A DNA stretch of 64,000 nt from Paragorgia papillata (Eukaryota > Cnidaria > Anthozoa > Scleralcyonacea > Coralliidae): contig JAWNZC010000285.1 of NCBI GenBank assembly GCA_035771165.1, positions 434,001 through 498,000 of the forward strand. Direction: 5' to 3'. Below are positions 21,438 through 32,398 of the stretch, piece by piece (the stretch's first letter is position 1; the number at the start of each line of letters is the position of its first letter). Under the pieces are notes generated by a model, which saw only the letters and a list, made by a program, of their open reading frames with translations, was not told the DNA's origin and did not search any database. A program made the translations under genes and the position numbers.

Positions 21438-21812
21438 ATTAACCCGACTATTTAATAAATCGGCAACTTCTTCCTCAGAAGCAATAATACTACATAAAGA
21501 AGAGTGAGATGGGGAGGTAGGAACAGGAACTACTGTATTGGCTGTAGGCAGATTTGGCTAACAAAAAAATCATTAAAGATATCCGCTTTCTCTTTTGGAT
21601 CAAAAACATACCTGTCACCCTCATACAAAGGCGGAATAGAAATTTTTTAGTGATGTATTTGGATTAGACAACATTTCATTGGTTTTATAATCATATCTAA
21701 TTTTGCTTTACGGATAAGACGGACAACAAGATTTCTTTGCAAACGATATTTCTCCCAATTAAATAAGGATTTATTCTTACAAAAATTCTTTAAATGTCGA
21801 TTACGTTTATTC

Positions 21813-22398
21813 ATAAGTCAAACTTGGTGACATACTTGGCTTTTCCAATTTTATCGATACAATCATCCATTCGTGGGATTGGAAATGTATCCGACTTAGT
21901 CACATTATTGACTTTTCGGTAATCGGTACACATACGATAGCTCCCATCAGGTTTCGGCACCAGGATACATGGAGAGCTCCAATTACTTTGACTTGGTTCT
22001 ATGAAGTCGTTTTCCAAAAGATATTAAACCTCCTCACGTAGGTATTTCTGCTTCACTGGGTTTAACCGGTAAGGATGTTGTTTCACTGGTTTAGCATCAC
22101 CAACGTCGACATCGTGGAAAATTTTGTCTGTTCTGGTAGGAATATCTGGAAAAAGGTGTTCGAATTCTTCAACCAGCTTCTGAAGATCTTGACGTTGATT
22201 CGATTGAAGATGAGATAGCTTGGAATCCAGATTATGTAGGACATCAGAGTTGTTGAGTTTTGATGTGGCAGACAGACTAGAAAGTTCTCCTAGGTCTACA
22301 TCGTCTTTGTCTTTATCAGACTCAGAACTCACTACATTTACAGAATGTATTACCCTATCATTATCGTAATACGGCTTTAACATATTTACATGGCACAA
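21813..22398 (-). pseudogene. Gmr1-like element: linker and RT fingers
   Basis: Two frames in register, 22398-22024 and 22017-21811, separated by a TAA at 22024-22026. The first holds a post-integrase linker (CHVNMLKPYYD) and the start of RT (FPDIPTRTDKIFHDVDVG, then HPYRLNPVKQKYLREEV). The second holds ENDFIEPSQSNWSSPCILVP, DGSYRMCTDYRKVN and TFPIPRMDDCIDKIG, ending at KYVTKFDL where the LINE is inserted. This is typical Ty3/gypsy RT motif 0-2 text and shows RT lies downstream of integrase. Confidence 0.85.
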
Positions 22399-22852
22399 CT
22401 GTTTTTGTTTACGCCTATCTGGAGTTATTAGGACATAATTTAAATCACTTTCTTTCTTGTCTACAACATAGGGACCAAAATACCTAGCTGAAGGGAATTT
22501 CCAGGAACTGGGACCAATGCAAGAACCTTATCACCGCGTTTAAATTTGCGGTTTACTGCGTTTCGATCAAACCTATTTTTCATGTTTTTCTGTGTTGATC
22601 GAAGATTTGTCCTAGCTAGATCACATGCTTTCGTAAGTTTTGTGCGAAGGTCCGAAACGTACTGCAAAAGATTTAACGAACCGCCATCTTCCGAAAGAAA
22701 TTTTTCTTTTAGGAGTTTAAGTGGTCCTCTAACCGTATGTCCGAAAACTAACTCAAATGGCCTAAAGCCCAGAGATTCTTGAACTGACTCTCGAGCAGCG
22801 AATAAATGTAAATGGATGCCGTCATCCCAGTCTTTTTGTGTGTGAGGCAATA
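22291..22852 (-). repeat. duplicated Gmr1-like segment, copy D1
   Basis: About 562 bp nearly identical to 24184-24746, in the same orientation. It covers the C-terminal integrase segment and the beginning of the linker. A base is missing in GTGTGTGAGG compared with GTGTGTCGAGG in the other copy. Translation through it gives the 22850-22461 frame, which repeats the end of the 704-residue protein upstream. Confidence 0.9.
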
Positions 22853-24183
22853 TAACAAAACAACGTTATTTATCCCACGATAGTGAAATAAGCAAGAAGG
22901 AAACTAATTGATGCTTTAGTGTCCCAATGAATTATTCTCAGATTGTCTGAAATAAGCGCAAGTCATAAATATTAATACCAGGGTCACATTTTAATTGATT
23001 ACACACTCAATGAAGGTCAGGGTTACTATTAACGACTATGGGATGACTATTAGTATCAGTGAAATAATTTTCCGATTGTTTCCGGTTCGTATCGGTTGAC
23101 CGGCACAGTACCCCACTACAGTACTCCACTAAAATAGGTCTATATTCGAAAGAACTGAGCCTTCTTTAGACAGTTTTTTTGTTGAAGTGATAGATATTTA
23201 CTTAATCTTCACTGTAAGCGCTGAATTATTGCTGTCCAGACCCTTGTACTCAGATAAATAACAGTACTCCACCAAATTCGTGGTAATAAGTTAAAAGATA
23301 ATCTAATTATAATATTATTTATGCCGTAGATGGAGTACTGTTAAAAATACGGTTTAAGTTTGGTATTTTGCTACCTCAATGTTACCAGCATATAGAACTT
23401 TATCTGTATCATAAGCGTGATAGAGACAGTTGTTATTTAGAACGTGTTTATGCGGGAAATACGCACTAAAGGCATGGAGTACTGTGCAGGAGCCATTATA
23501 ATAGCACAGCTAATTATAAATGCAGTCTTTACGCTTATTTTGTTAGTTGTCATTTAATACGCGGGCCAAATAAAACGCAAGTTTCTACTGTTTTGTGCTT
23601 ATTTAGAACAATTGAAGTGGACACGGATAGTAAAAGTAAACCACGGACAACCTATGAGTGTGGGTTTAGTTTGACTCCCTTTCATCACACAGTCAATTCG
23701 GTTAGGTAGACGTGCGATCGTTTGATCAATTGTTGCGGTCTTCGCAACAGCGAAAGCTCGTTCATTGAAATGTTGAAATAATTCGTTTATAATTCTGCCG
23801 TGTAATTTTGGTTCCACCGTGTAATTTTAGTTCCACCGTTTGCTTTTTATCCGTTATTTATTATTTTGGCAGTGCGTAATTTCAATTCATTTATATTGAA
23901 TATTTTCAGACAATCGTGGAATAATTACATTGGGACACAGCGTATGTCAAGTGACTTACGTGCGCACGCGATTTAACTTTAAAATGTGCCCTCCCCTTCC
24001 CCCTCCGATCAACGTTGCGACAGAATTTTTGTTTTCTAGGCCTCAGAAGTATCCCCTGGAAATCAACATTGATTGGTGGGGGGTGGGGAGGGGTAAAACA
24101 ACGTTATTTATCCCACGATAGTGAAATAAGCAAGAAGGAAGCTAATTGATGCTTTAGTGTCCCAATGAATTATTCTCAGATTG
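22853..24183. mobile_element. 1.33-kb insert between the duplicated segments
   Basis: It begins and ends with the same 89-bp sequence in direct orientation (22857-22945 and 24095-24183, starting AAAACAACGTTATTTATCCC). Inside it, GTGTCCCAATG...CAGATTGTCTGAAA (22919-22953) recurs inverted at 23904-23938, so a ~1.02-kb inverted-repeat element with ~35-bp imperfect ends may be nested at 22919-23938. No coding sequence is supportable. The stretch 23280-23900 is AT-rich. Confidence 0.6.
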
Positions 24184-24746
24184 TAGGTCTACATCGTCTT
24201 TGTCTTTATCAGACTCGGAACTCACTACATTTACAGAATGTATTACCCTATCATTATCGTAATACGGCTTTAACATATTTACATGGCACAACTGTTTTTG
24301 TTTACGCCTATCTGGAGTTATTAGGACATAATTTAAATCACTTTCTTTCTTGTCTACAACATAGGGACCAAAATACCTAGCTGAAGGGAATTTCCAGGAA
24401 CTGGGACCAATGCAAGAACCTTATCACCGCGTTTAAATTTGCGGTTTACTGCGTTTCGATCAAACCTATTTTTCATGTTTTTCTGTGTTGATCGAAGATT
24501 TGTCCTAGCTAGATCACATGCTTTCGTAAGTTTTGTGCGAAGGTCCGAAACGTACTGCAAAAGATTTAACGAACCGCCATCTTCCGAAAGAAATTTTTCT
24601 TTTAGGAGTTTAAGTGGTCCTCTAACCGTATGTCCGAAAACTAACTCAAATGGCCTAAAGCCCAGAGATTCTTGAACTGACTCTCGAGCAGCGAATAAAT
24701 GTAAATGGATGCCGTCATCCCAGTCTTTTTGTGTGTCGAGGCAATA
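24184..24746 (-). repeat. duplicated Gmr1-like segment, copy D2
   Basis: Partner of 22291-22852. This copy is joined to the rest of the integrase coding region, so it is the one in original context on its right side, while D1 is in original context on its left side. The pair therefore brackets the 1.33-kb insert. Confidence 0.9.
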
Positions 24747-26490
24747 GGTTCTCATCATGTTCTTTAAAGTTTGGTGAATCCTGTCGAGAGCACCCTGACT
24801 TTCAGGATGATAGGCAGTAAATTTATACTGCTTGATGCCTAACTCGTGCATCACCTGCTGAAAAATTCCAGACATGAAATTTGAACCTTGGTCCGACTGA
24901 ATAGACTTAGGAAGGCCAACTAAAGTGAAGAATTTAATTAAGGCCTTAACAATGGTTTTTGCCTTAATATTTCTCAAAGGTATAGCTTCAGGGAACCTTG
25001 TAGAAGCGCACATAATGGTCAACAGATATTGATTGCCTGCCTTAGTCTTAGGTAATGGGCCAACACAATCTACAATTACTCTACTAAACGGCTCCTTGAA
25101 GGCTGGAATTGGCTGTAAATGGGCTTTTGGATTCACCTGATTTGGTTTCCCAACAACCTGACAAGTGTGGCAAGTTTTACAAAATTGCACTACATCTCGT
25201 CTAAGATTAGGCCAGTAGAAATGACTCAGAATTTTAAGATAGGTTTTGGTAACACCTAAATGGCCAGAAAGGGGGGTTTCATGCGCTAGGCTAAGTATGT
25301 CAGAACGGTAGGTCTTCGGCACAACGATCTGATATCTGACAGACCACTCATCGTCTGCCGAAACATCAGGCGGTCTCCACTTTCTCATTAATATATCATT
25401 TTTAATAAAGTAGCAGACCGGATTCTTCGCAATTTCGGCCTCGTCAACTGCTTTATGAACTAAGACAGAGATCTCAGGATCATTTTGTTGTGCATTAATA
25501 AGATTTGGCTTTGAAAAGGTTGCTTGAGACGATTCAGATGTTGAATTAACGCCTTCGAAAGCTTGGCCAAGAAAGGTGTCTGACATATCGATGACGTCTT
25601 CACTAGCGTCATGTTCTAATTGCTTCTGCTTACGCATGGCTCGAGTTACCGCACATGCGGGATATAAATCTGAAATTTCTCGCTCAATAGGATCAGGAGT
25701 TTGATTTACACACGGTTTATCAGTCAAAATTGGGTTAACGACTACCTTCTCGCCTGCAGGGTCATTGCCGAGAAGTAGATGAATTCCCTCAAATGGTAAA
25801 GTCGTTTTAATACCCAATAGAACGGTACCAGGCACTAGGTCTGACGACAAATTGACTTTGTGTAATTGTTGAGAACTGAACGTATCAGAATTAACTCCTC
25901 TAATCAAAACATTCTTACCAGAGTAAGACTCCTGAGAAAATGGTAAAGTATCTGCCAACAAAAGAGATTGGGAAGCCCCAGTATCTCTTAAAATTTTAAT
26001 AGGAACAGTTTTTGACAAATCACTTGTAAGTGATACGAAACCATTATGAATAAATGGCTGAAAGACTTCCATAATAGGGTCAAAAGAGGACTTAACCTCA
26101 CAGTTAAGAGAAGGAAGTGGCTTAATGACAAATGTGCCTTGCACATTGTCACGCATGGACTGTTTTGAAGTACAGCCATTGGGTTTTACTTCACCTTGCT
26201 CTTGTTGTCTCCGTTTCAATTTGTAGCAATCTGATATTACATGACCATTCTTTCTACAATAACTACAAACTATGTTGTTAAAAGGAGAGTTTGAAGGCTT
26301 GCCTTGAGAAGGTGGTTCAAATCTAGCAGTGGGTGGTTTGGCCTCAGGGACCAACTCGTACCCCTTAGGAATCAATTCCTTAACGGTATCGTATTCCGAA
26401 GCTATATCTAACGAAAGCTGTGCGTAAATATCACGAGCTTTTCCAACTAAAACACTTTGCAATAACATGGTCCAATTTTCTTTGGGCCAC
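24354..26490 (-). CDS. Gmr1-like element: gag end, zinc knuckle, protease and integrase
   Basis: 704 residues from an internal Met at 26468; the open frame continues upstream to the transposon junction. A CCHC knuckle CSYCRKNGHVISDC lies near residue 70, the aspartic protease motif LRDTGASQSLLL near 160, the integrase zinc region HETPLSGHLGVTKTYL then CKTCHTCQ near 395-425, and the catalytic core with VDCVGPLP, IQSDQGSNF and PESQGALDRIHQ. The last has Asp where family members normally have the catalytic Glu of ALER. A chromo-free C-terminal tail ends ILVPML. No RT follows in this frame: RT lies downstream on the same strand. The gag text before it (KENWTMLLQSVLVGKARD) is the right half of the gag gene broken by the TTAA transposon. 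Confidence 0.88.
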
Positions 26491-26591
26491 TTAATTCACG
26501 GTGGTCGGTTGCTATGCGTTTTGCTCCCGGAAGCGCGGGCGCACATCTAGGAAGCGGTTTTCTCCTTGAGGTATTTTCCCTCCAAAACAAC

Positions 26592-27302
26592 ATGGCGGAA
26601 ACTAGTGATATTTTGTCTCGACTATCTGATATCAAACTGGGCTCATCTGCCGATGATACGGAGAGATCCGAACATTTTTGGAATAAAGCTTCGGTAGAGA
26701 TGAAGTAAGGTGTGGAGAGACTTTGGTTGGATGCAGTTTGGAACTGCGAAAGTAAGCCAAACTACGGAATGCGGGATCTCGATCCAATATTAGAAGAGCG
26801 CGCCTCAAACAAGTTTGAGCTTACTGGACCCCTGATAGATGGCTACCTCCAGGAAATAGGTAAAAGCATCTTCTCAAAACTCGGGAGATCCAGAAATACT
26901 GGACTGATGCCGCCAATCAGATTGTTCGTGCCGTACGGTATATTGCGCCACGTTTTCAATGTTGCTGTTGGTTATGGTGGGACCTTAAAGAGCGACAAAG
27001 CCAACATGTCTGTCGCAATAGAATCGTTCAAAAATGCTTCGAAAGTGTTCTCCCCGGTGAGGTTTTTTGGGACGAACTTTTTGAAGAAAAGGCACTTTGA
27101 TAAGGTCAAGGAAAATGGAAGGAATGTACTGAAATATTCCGGAAGAGCAGCTGTTGTTGTTGGCAAGTCGACTCCATTGCTATTCGAGTACAACATGAAG
27201 CAACAGAAGCTCACCACTACGTTTTATGTTCAGAGGTATGACAAAGATGATTTTTCATTGGATTTGCGTCTTCAGGCTCTTATAAACCAAGCTACAGAAT
27301 AA
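26592..27302 (+). pseudogene. unrecognised protein encoded next to the transposon left end
   Basis: Reading starts at ATG 26592 (AACAACATGG context), about 100 bp inside the inverted repeat. It passes one in-frame TAA at 26706-26708 and then stays open for 197 codons. Visible text includes FWNKASVEMK before the stop and GMRDLDPILEER, MPPIRLFVPYGILRHVFNV, KVFSPVRFFGTNFLKK and LLFEYNMKQQKLTTTFYVQRY after it. The composition looks like a folded globular protein, and I do not recognise the family. Its place just inside the transposon end suggests an accessory gene of that transposon. The TAA overlaps GTAAGG, so a splice donor cannot be excluded. Confidence 0.55.
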
Positions 27303-27318
27303 ATTACCCTTAGTCATT

Positions 27319-27365
27319 TTATATTATATAATCAGTGCACATATTGCACTGATAATATAATATAA
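27319..27365. repeat. 47-bp palindrome
   Basis: A 21-bp arm ending TAATCAGTGCA pairs with TGCACTGATAATATAATATAA (20 of 21 matched) around a 5-nt loop, directly after the unknown gene. It could be a transcript-end hairpin or a tiny foldback element. Confidence 0.7.
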
Positions 27366-27401
27366 CAAAACTAATTTAACTAAACTGCACTTATTGCTTT
27401 A

Positions 27402-27546
27402 AGGGGGTGTTTACATGAGGCCAGCTCAAGTTAAAGTTGAACTGAGTGTGCATCAGGTGCAGGATTTGCATGTAGATGGTTTATTTATGATATATATGCC
27501 TGATTGGAGATTCAGTTCAAACTGAGCCCTCATGTAAACACCCCTT
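27402..27546. mobile_element. ~145-bp MITE-like foldback
   Basis: GGGGGTGTTTACATGAGG at the left pairs with CCTCATGTAAACACCCC at the right. A second matching block inside (CAGTTCAAACTGAG and AAGTTGAACTGAG) extends the inverted repeats. It is non-coding. Confidence 0.75.
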
Positions 27547-28022
27547 TTTATATCCTGAGATTGAATTACCAAGTAAGCCTAAGTGTGCAACAGCATGTTT
27601 CGTTTTCATTGTAATGTGCTCAAGTTTTATTCCACAAGTTGCTTTGATATCTCAAATCATTTAAATATGCATCCAGCCTCATTTGATGTCAGCAGCATTA
27701 TGAGTTATGTTAATCACATCTCAACTCAACATATTCACCCCTTAGTAAAGTGTTTAGAATGTTATTCTGGTTAACCCCAGATAATTTTACCCAGCCGAGG
27801 GAAAATACTTGGCCGGTTTGGGGATGTAAGGGTTAAATAAGTCAAACACAATTCCTGAAAGATTTCAAAGTATCTTTCAGCAAAATTTCTAATCATATTT
27901 TAATGAAAACAGAAAATAAATGCTATTCACAAATGGCTGGCATAGCCTTCATAGCCATAGATAAAATAATATTAAATTAGTGGGCACTTACGAATAGGAT
28001 AAATCAATAGATAAATAACAAT

Positions 28023-28085
28023 AACAATAGATAAATCCTCCAGCTTGTATTCCAGGCATACAAGCTGGAAGATTTATCTATTGTT
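28023..28085. repeat. 63-bp hairpin
   Basis: The two 28-nt arms (AACAATAGATAAATC then CTCCAGCTTGTAT on the left) are inverted copies with one mismatch, around a 7-nt loop. Confidence 0.75.
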
Positions 28086-28153
28086 AGCCCAAGCATGTCT
28101 TTTAGTATTTCAACTCTGGCTAATGCCAGACAATTTTACTTGGGTGGCCTCCC

Positions 28154-28302
28154 GGGCCGAGTTGTTCAAAGGGCGATTACCACTAATCCAGGATTAAAAT
28201 TTAATTGACTCTTGTTTATTATGTTCTGTTTGACAACTTTAGCTCAAATTTCTTAGGAAAAAACCTGTTGTTAAGCTAATCGCCTTTTGAACAAACGGCC
28301 CT
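28154..28302. mobile_element. ~149-bp MITE-like element
   Basis: The left end GGGCCGAGTTGTTCAAAGGG then CGATTA is matched inverted by TAATCGCCTTTTGAACAAAC then GGCCC. The interior is AT-rich and non-coding. The length and structure fit a short non-autonomous DNA transposon. Confidence 0.7.
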
Positions 28303-28875
28303 TGGGCTATAAAGGGTTACGAAAGTTAGACTCACCCACATTTGTATATAAATTATTATTTTCCATAAACTGCTAGCAAAGAACACTTGTTATGTTAGGA
28401 CAAATTATGTTCAATCATTGTATTACAGTATCATTATTTTCAGTTAAATTACAGTATTGAGTATTATTGAACAAAGTATGAATTATTAACAAAAATGTAA
28501 ACTTTTTAGTTTTTAAGATACTGTATATACATGTATATGTACAGTATAATAATTATGTGTACAAGATAATAATGATTTATAATAATAACTATAAACTTTT
28601 CTGATGTAATTATATTATTGTAGGTTTGGGTTTGATTCCAAGTTGGGATATATTGTATTATATGACTTAATAACATACATGAAAAAAATTCTCAATTCTG
28701 ATTTGCTGAGAGCAGTGCAGTTTTGAGGAAATACAGTTTTTTTTAAATTTGTACAAAAATTATTTTTGACTAGAAAAAAAGCTCTTGTTAAATTTTTTCA
28801 TGTACCTTATTTGCACAAAGCATTTTGATTGGAAAGATTCTCTTCATGTTACATTTTTTCATGTATATTATTAAT

Positions 28876-29034
28876 AAGTAATAGCATGATTTCTTGTGCA
28901 ATTTGAAAAAAACACGCACTCGTGAGTTTTTCAAAGACCTCAAATAACACTTGTCCTTCGGACTCATGCAATTTTTATATATAGTCACTTGTACATGTTT
29001 TTTCCAAATTGCACTTGAAACCATGCTATTACCT
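28876..29034. mobile_element. ~159-bp MITE-like element
   Basis: Inverted arms of about 40 bp: GTAATAGCATGATTTC then TTGTGCAATTTG on the left, and CAAATTGCACTTGAAACC then ATGCTATTAC on the right, with a few mismatches. It is non-coding. Confidence 0.7.
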
Positions 29035-29999
29035 ATACAAATAAAATAAAATCATTTATTTTTTGAATATCATAAACAAAACATTGTTAGCACTATTTTT
29101 GCGACTAATGGTCATGATATCATGCAAGTCTGCATTTAAGAGAAACCACATTCAATAGTGATTTTAAAATTGAAGATGTTCAATGACAATAGCAACAGCT
29201 AACAATTATTGGATAAAAAGCATTTTAAAAATATTACTATTTTTTCACATGAGGAACCGCACGATGTGTGAAAGGATTAAGAGTTAGGTGATGGGTTACC
29301 ATAGCATTACGGTGTGAGGTAATCACCACTATTCGCAGTGGTGACAGGTTATAATAGGTTTATGACGAGGTCGGTCAAGCTTGTGGGTAACTGTACTCCT
29401 ATTAAAACGTATTCTTTACATATTAAAATGGTAATTGTACCTATGTTTAACCGAACGATATATTAACTAACCAGTTAGTTGACACATTTTGGCGCGCGAA
29501 GTATGATTTGCGCGAAGAAAGAATGGTCACCGTCCGACGATCAATGTGAGGTTTAGTTCATCATATTTCCGTATTTCTTCGCTAAGTTTCGATGCACATA
29601 TACTTGAATTCAATTTATCGAACGCATTAAATCGTTATTCAAAGAGAACGATCTTCCGCGAGACAGTGACGAGAATCACATTTCTTACCAAATGACATAT
29701 TGAGTCAAACTGCATGGTAGTATTAAGAAACGAGGATGGAAGACTGAAGTATACGCGTCATTATTTCGGGAATTCTGATGCTGCATGTGCATGTGACCTC
29801 AACTCAAGGCTCAACAGAGAATTGCTGAACGCCAACGGTGAAGTATTCAAGAAAATAAAGTATGTAGTAGCTAAAATATGTAATGAGCGCGGTTTGGTGG
29901 GAAATATTCTGAAATTAATTTATAGCCACGATTAATGTATTCAGTGTAGAGAGACTATAGGCATTGGGAAGATATAAGCTTGTGATATTATTTAGAATA
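29035..29999. other. transposon interior with no recognised gene
   Basis: Mostly AT-rich sequence. A 73-codon frame at 29714-29935 has no recognisable motif and is not annotated as a gene. The satellite starts at about 30000. Confidence 0.4.
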
Positions 30000-31400
30000 C
30001 TTTCAATGGAAGCTCTTGTGCCAGAAGGATGTAGTCATCTTTCGCCGACAGACCAAATGCGCGCCTACCGCGCTACTCTGGTATAAGGAAAATATAAGCG
30101 CTGTGATATTATTAAGAAGCTCTTGTGTCAGAAAAATGTTGGCAGATTATGAAGATGTTGTCATCTTTTCTAGTTTACTTAATCAGTTGAGGCTGAACGA
30201 AAGCTAAATAATCGATCATTTTATTTTATTTATCTTAAGCCACTGCTGTATAGAGTATACTATAAATTTACTTCAGTGTATACTTTATAGGCTGATTATT
30301 TAGACTGATTTCAGTGGAGGCTCTTGTGTCAGAAAGATGCGTCATCTTTTGCTGGCAGATTTTGAAGATGTGTCATCTTTTCTTAATCAGTTGAAGCTGA
30401 ACGAAAGCTAAATAATCGATCATTTTATTTTATTTATCTTAAGCTGCTATATAGACTATACTATAAATTTACTTCAGTTTATATAGGCTGATTATTTAGA
30501 CTGATTTCAGTGGAAGCTCTTGTGTCAGAAAGATGCGTCATCTTTTGCTGGCAGATTTTGAAGATGTGTCATCTTTTCTTAATCAGTTGAAGCTGAACGA
30601 AAGCTAAATAATCGATCATTTTTTTTATTTATCTGAAGCTGCTATATAGAGTATACTATAAATTTACTTCAGTTTATATAGGCTGATTATTTAGACTGAT
30701 TTCAGTGGAGGCTCTTGTGTCAGAAAGATGCGTCATCTTTTGCTGGCAGATTTTGAAGATGTGTCATCTTTTCTTAATCAGTTGAAGCTGAACGAAAGCT
30801 AAATAATCGATCATTTTATTTTATTTATCTTAAGCTGCTATATAGAGTATACTATAAATGTACTTCAGTTTATATAGGCTGATTATTTAGACTGATTTCA
30901 GTGGAAGCTCTTGTGTCAGAAAGATGCGTCATCTTTTGCTGGCAGATTTTGAAGATGTGTCATCTTTTCTTAATCAGTTGAAGCTGAACCAAAGCTAAAT
31001 AATCGATCATTTTATTTTATTTATCTTAAGCTGCTATATAGAGTATACTATAAATTTACTTCAGTTTATATAGGCTGATTATTTAGACTGATTTCAGTGG
31101 AAGCTCTTGTGTCAGAAAGATGCGTCATCTTTTGCTGGCAGATTTTGAAGATGTGTGATCTTTTCTTAATCAGTTGAAGCTGAACGAAAGCTAAATAATC
31201 GATCATTTTATTTTATTTATCTTAAGCTGCTATATAGAGTATACTATAAATTTACTTCAGTTTATATAGGCTGATTATTTAGACTGATTTCAGTGGAAGC
31301 TCTTGTGTCAGAAAGATGCGTCATCTTTTGCTGGCAGGTTTTGAAGATGTGTCATCTTTTCCTAATCAGTTGAAGCTAAAAGAAAGCTAAATCTATCATT
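30000..31400. repeat. ~195-bp tandem satellite, about seven copies
   Basis: Each unit contains GAAGCTCTTGTGTCAGAAAG, GAAGATGTGTCATCTTTTC, AAATAATCGATCATTTTA and AGAGTATACTATAAATTTAC. The CGATCATTTT landmark occurs near 30216, 30418, 30615, 30808, 31003 and 31200, so the period is 194-197 bp. The first copies and the last are more divergent, and a partial, decayed unit is visible near 31585-31650. Non-coding. Confidence 0.92.
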
Positions 31401-31416
31401 TTATTTTACTTAAGCC

Positions 31417-31456
31417 GCTTTATATATATATATATATATAAATTATATATATACAC
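31417..31456. repeat. TA-rich microsatellite
   Basis: A run of alternating TA followed by TATATATACACAC closes the satellite. Confidence 0.8.
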
Positions 31457-31656
31457 ACGTTTATATACCCTGTGTATATTACAACTGAAGTAAACCAAAG
31501 CTTTATTTCTGGAACTTTAATTATTCAATAAATCATCACCCGCGATTCTCCAGGCCTTACAGAAGAGACTAATGTATAGATATTTTGGCGTAACTCTTGC
31601 GTCAGAAAGATGTTTATATATATGTTCTGCTTCCAGACTTTGAAGATGCCAATGCC

Positions 31657-32398
31657 ATCTTTCGACTTTCCGTGTGCAACCATATCTTGTTATATTATTC
31701 AAGACGGATTTTTACGAGATGGGTTTGTTTCAAAACGGAGTTTGTGTTTAAAAGCAGTAAAAGCCGCATATAATACAAGTTCTGTAGTTTGAGAAGAGAA
31801 AACACAGGCTCTCATTAGCTCGCGCACCGTATGAGGCCAAAACCAAATATGCTGTCGGCGCATCAGGTTTCCCTGTATTTAATTCAGTATTTATTAAACT
31901 AGTAAAATACAATCTAGCATCAAATTACTTCATTTTTAATACATAACGACTTATAATTAGCTATTTTGTTCATCGGTCCTGCTGCGTAGAAGCGCGAAGT
32001 AATTAAATTCATGAAATGATGACAGCATTACGCGTTAATTGGTAAAGGGATTAGGGTGTGTTGTTTCCGGAGAAACGTGAGTTCAACTCACAGAAAGTGG
32101 AATTATGTGACCGTGCGGTTTGTCATGTATTTAGAATTCAGTAATTATCAAGGAAATGCATGTTCTGTACTTCCTGCAACTCCTACTAATTGATCAGAAA
32201 AGAAATTTTATTTTATTTTACAAATTGTCAAAATTTTGAGTCATTAACACAGACTACATGTATCACTTGAATCCAATAATTGATAAAATATTTTACCACC
32301 ACACCTTTCCACTGTCTAATTATAACCGAGTGTAAATACCAACATTGATCATGAATCTATAACCATGTCCAATTTCTATAAATACCCTGCAACAATGA
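31657..32398. other. non-coding stretch left of the transposase gene
   Basis: No gene found. A segment near 32035-32095 has a weak tRNA-like look but fails base pairing. The poly(A) site of the minus-strand transposase gene probably lies just left of 32399. Confidence 0.3.

Larger units (their letters stand above)
19349..21812 (-). mobile_element. 5'-truncated CR1/Jockey-type LINE inserted in the RT gene
   Basis: Flanked by ATAAGTCAAAC at 19338-19348 and 21813-21823, an 11-bp target duplication inside the host RT codons for KFDLF. The 3' end (left, since minus strand) is an A-rich tail, seen as T-rich at 19350-19375. It contains an RT frame and a C-terminal Cys/His frame. It is truncated at the 5' side just upstream of the RT, and scattered stops lie in 21437-21812. 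Confidence 0.9.

Noticed and set aside
29714..29935. 73-codon open frame with a Cys pair
   Set aside because: No family, no codon support, and it is within decayed transposon interior.
32035..32095. tRNA-like sequence with a GAGTTCAACTC box
   Set aside because: The T-arm pairing fails at two of five positions and no acceptor stem forms. At most a decayed SINE head.
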